This document shows, piece after piece, positions 61,284-64,000 of a stretch of 64,000 nt of DNA. This DNA is from Lutjanus erythropterus (taxonomy: Eukaryota > Chordata > Actinopteri > Lutjaniformes > Lutjanidae). Under the pieces are notes generated by a model. The model worked only from the letters and a program-made list of their open reading frames with translations. It was not told the DNA's origin and searched no databases. The stretch covers positions 29,745,696-29,809,695 of the forward strand of contig CM034603.1 of the NCBI GenBank assembly GCA_020091685.1, written 5' to 3'. Each line of letters opens with the position of its first letter. Positions within the stretch are counted from its first letter, which is position 1. The translations under genes were made by a program, and so were the position numbers.

Positions 61284-64000
61284 GACAGGCAAGACAGATA
61301 AATCTCTCACTTAACATAATAATGCCTTTATAAGATGAGTGATCATAACAGTAAGATATTTGCAGCAGCAGTGATGACTCGGGTCGTGATTAAACAAGAG
61401 TGATTAAAGAGTGATTAAACAAAAATTGCAGCTCTTTCACAGTCTCATATTGTGACACAGTGACACGGCCTGAAAAACATTCACCCATTAAAATTAGCAG
61501 CAGGGTAAAGAAATGTAAGAAAATAAATAACCACTCTCAGCATGTGGAAAAGCCACTGCACACGTGTTTCAAACATTTTATCAGCTTACCTCTAAAGTAT
61601 TGCTTACAATTTATTTGACAGACATGTTCTTATATAGTATATATAATAGAATAGTATTAATAATCACGCCATATCTTAATAGGAACTAAATTCTATTGAT
61701 TTCACTGTCCATTTGATGTTCAATATCACCTTTTTTCTTTACTGGATTAAGCAATCATATTCTTTAAAAGCATGGGTCATACCTAAAATAAAAGTTTGTC
61801 TCTCTTCTTTGCTCAGAGTTGCTATGAAAGTTTTCCTAAATCATTCTTAATCTAGGACTCCTTGCTAGAACATTTTTTGGTAATGTTAAGAGCTTTCTAG
61901 AGTTGAGAGTTATTTGAGTATGGCCCTTGATATCTGATAAATTCTGGTTCTCTGTCAGCAGTGATTTCCAGGCCCTCCACAACGTTCGTTAAGATGGACT
62001 CCAGACTGACCCTAAAACAAATAGAGGAGTATTCAGACAGTTCAAATATGTGTCCTGGGCACCAGAATATCTGGACTACAGTATAGATTCAATGCATGTT
62101 GAACAGCTGAAATGGACGCCGTAGGTCGTCTAGTTTCATATGATACCAGTAGCTTCAGCTTTAAAACTAATGCCGCTAATAGAGCCTATGAAAGACAGAC
62201 AGATGTAGCTGAGTCAGTCCCTTGATTTATGGAATTTGCACTTCAGGGGTGGATTTTGTCTCCACTCGTCACCACTGGGAGTCAGCGTTACCTTTTCTGA
62301 TTGAGCTTGTGTGGTGGATGGCTACAGTTAGTTTGGATCACTTGGCTCTATAAAACGCTGGGTTTTGGCATTGTTACTGTAAAGGCTAGCAGACATACAA
62401 CTTAACAGAGACATATTATCATACAAAACTCACACACTCACACAGACACACACGCAGATTCTAAGAGTGATGGGAAGTCTGTCAAGTGATGATATGAAAT
62501 CATTCACTGGTGCCATTTTCAGGTAAGTTTTTAGCTCATGATCTTGATCTCAAGCTTCAAAGCTCCTGCATCTATAAACAACAGGATGAGACCAGAACAC
62601 ACTGATAATCAGAAATGCATTCAGGTTTTTATGAAGTTTAGATGTGGGTGCAGTTTGACTTCCAGTCCTGTCATACGCACACAGGAGAGCGCAGAAGCTG
62701 TTCTGAGTCTGTGCCGTTGTGAAACAGCAGAAGAAGGTAAGCGCTAAGTGTTAGACATTACTTTGCATAATCTCTGATGTATGATATTATATTGTCGAAT
62801 TAGATCTGCAAATTGGAGACAAAAACACAACACAAAAATGAATATTATTTGTGTCAGGCAATGGGGGAAAATATAAACTCAGAAGATGTTGTTTTTGTAC
62901 ATCAATTTTAATTACCAAAGAATATGATGTGGTTTACTGCTCTACTGAAATGCCTTTTGTCTAAATGAAATACTACTTTAATAAAGGATCATCATGTGGG
63001 ATTCAGTGGTAATTCAACAATAGGAAAATCCACAAACTGAGGGAAAAATATAAATCACTTCACAGGGGCAATACAATGGATGAAAATTTACTTTCTACAT
63101 TAAAAATGCATTAAAATTGATTTCTCAGCTTCCACATCATGTGGTTGCCCACATTAGCAAACTACATTAAGAATAACAAACCAAGTCCAACAAAGTCATA
63201 TCAAAAACTGTGGATATTAATAATAAATGTGAATTTTGTACAAATGAAAAAGAAACAACTAAACATATTTTTATGAACTTTATGGTTGTTGCAAAAATTG
63301 AGGATTACTTTAGTTTAAAAAAAAAACAATTTAATTGAGCTGGAGACCAAGGATGGACTATATTATGAAAACAGAAATAAGAAAGTTTAGCAAACTATCA
63401 GCCTTTTATTTCTTTGGGGGAAATTTCACATCCATAAAGCCACATTCTGCGAGGTCTCACCCATTATTTGAAACTGTCAGGCTGGAACTTAACAGTACTT
63501 AAAGTTTATTCAAATTATAAACAACAAGAAAAATGCACTCATATAGTGAAAATGATCTGAGAATTACCTACCTGGTCTTTTATATGTTATATGTGCTTAT
63601 TTGTTAGTTATTTATTCAGTATCACTACTAGTACTTACAGAGTTCCAGTACGAGTACTTAATAATGCCATTAAAATTCTTACAATAACTTTTAAAACATA
63701 TTTTATTTTAATTACATGGTCACATTTTAAATGTAACAAATCATTGTTGCTGTTTCCTGCTACAAGTGTAACCATAGTTAACTATACATATTACATTTTT
63801 AGTTTGTAGTAAGTTACTTTACTGATTTTGTGTTCCTTATTGTGTGTATATTTCAGTATAATCATTTCCTAATATTATTATGGACTTGGAGAATTAAGTT
63901 TACTATTAGAAATTGTGTTATATATGATAATTATTTCATTATCATTTACAGCATTTTAACTAGTATTTTAATCACATTTACGTGTGTAGTATTTAAGTTT

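Larger units (their letters stand above)
60018..61765 (+). repeat. Diverged direct repeat pair (about 0.5 kb each)
   Basis: Shared words in the same order in both copies: CAAGACAGATAAATC, GTGATCA.AACA.TAAGATAT, TCTCATATTGTGA, GTAAA.AAATGTAAG.AAATAAATA, CA.ATGTTCTTA and ATATCACC / TTATCAC near the end. The copies lie about 1.27 kb apart. Confidence 0.65.
59596..61928. mobile_element. Harbinger-like TIR element span with an internal direct duplication
   Basis: The left end CAGGGGCCGTATTCACAAAG is mirrored at the right by TATTTGAGTATGGCCCTT. GGGCCGTATTCACAAA is the common end of a teleost PIF/Harbinger-type repeat group. Inside, about 60018-60570 and 61287-61765 are diverged direct copies of each other. 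No transposase frame was recognised. Calling the whole span one element is an inference; it could be two nested or adjacent copies. Confidence 0.55.
54501..64000. other. Downstream intergenic DNA without recognisable gene
   Basis: The identified content is transposon-derived: GGTTCT/AGAACC elements at 55037-55532 and 56137-57373, and a Harbinger-like element with internal duplication at 59596-61928. Between them (57400-59590) and after 61930 the sequence is AT-rich and unique-looking, with no exon I can support. The frames at 54750-55157 and 60958-61224 match no family I know. Confidence 0.6.

Overview
This is vertebrate nuclear DNA, almost certainly from a ray-finned (teleost, probably percomorph) fish. 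The evidence is one split gene with GT-AG introns, no prokaryote-style gene packing, many CA/GT microsatellites, and short DNA transposons of kinds common in teleost genomes. The one host gene I can support is glypican-1 (gpc1; I cannot tell whether it is the a or b paralog) on the + strand. Glypican-1 is a GPI-anchored heparan sulfate proteoglycan of the cell surface.

Layout: 1-15441 is inferred to be the 3' part of gpc1 intron 1. I found no exon 1 (signal peptide plus first conserved cysteine), so it probably lies upstream of the window. Nine coding exons follow, numbered here as exons 2-10: 15442-15600, 33670-33897, 34131-34294, 42139-42304, 42498-42628, 46456-46584, 46923-47056, 48445-48620 and 49120-49316. 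All phases are compatible and they encode 494 codons, ending in a GPI-anchor signal and TAA. From 49317 on there is 3' UTR and then intergenic DNA. I see no second gene there.

The product can be read in order: CPQGYTCC motif, alpha-helical core, the CPHC / CANYC cysteine cluster, a variable linker, the C-terminal part of the core, the SGSGSG heparan sulfate attachment cluster, and the hydrophobic GPI-signal tail. Thirteen of the 14 conserved glypican cysteines are present; the missing one belongs to exon 1.

The non-coding DNA is rich in transposon remains: a long-TIR MITE (41242-42000), a hAT-type MITE with a perfect 8-bp target duplication (42738-43116), a decayed BED-finger hAT transposase piece (47574-47795), four copies of a GGTTCT/AGAACC-rich element, two GC-rich-TIR elements just downstream of gpc1, a Harbinger-like element near 60 kb, and a 5S rRNA 5'-half fragment.

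The most interesting observation concerns the 233-bp intron between exons 3 and 4. It is nearly co-linear with the internal part of the 41.2-kb MITE, and from memory it is extra relative to the nine-exon mammalian GPC1. It is a candidate transposon-derived intron gain.
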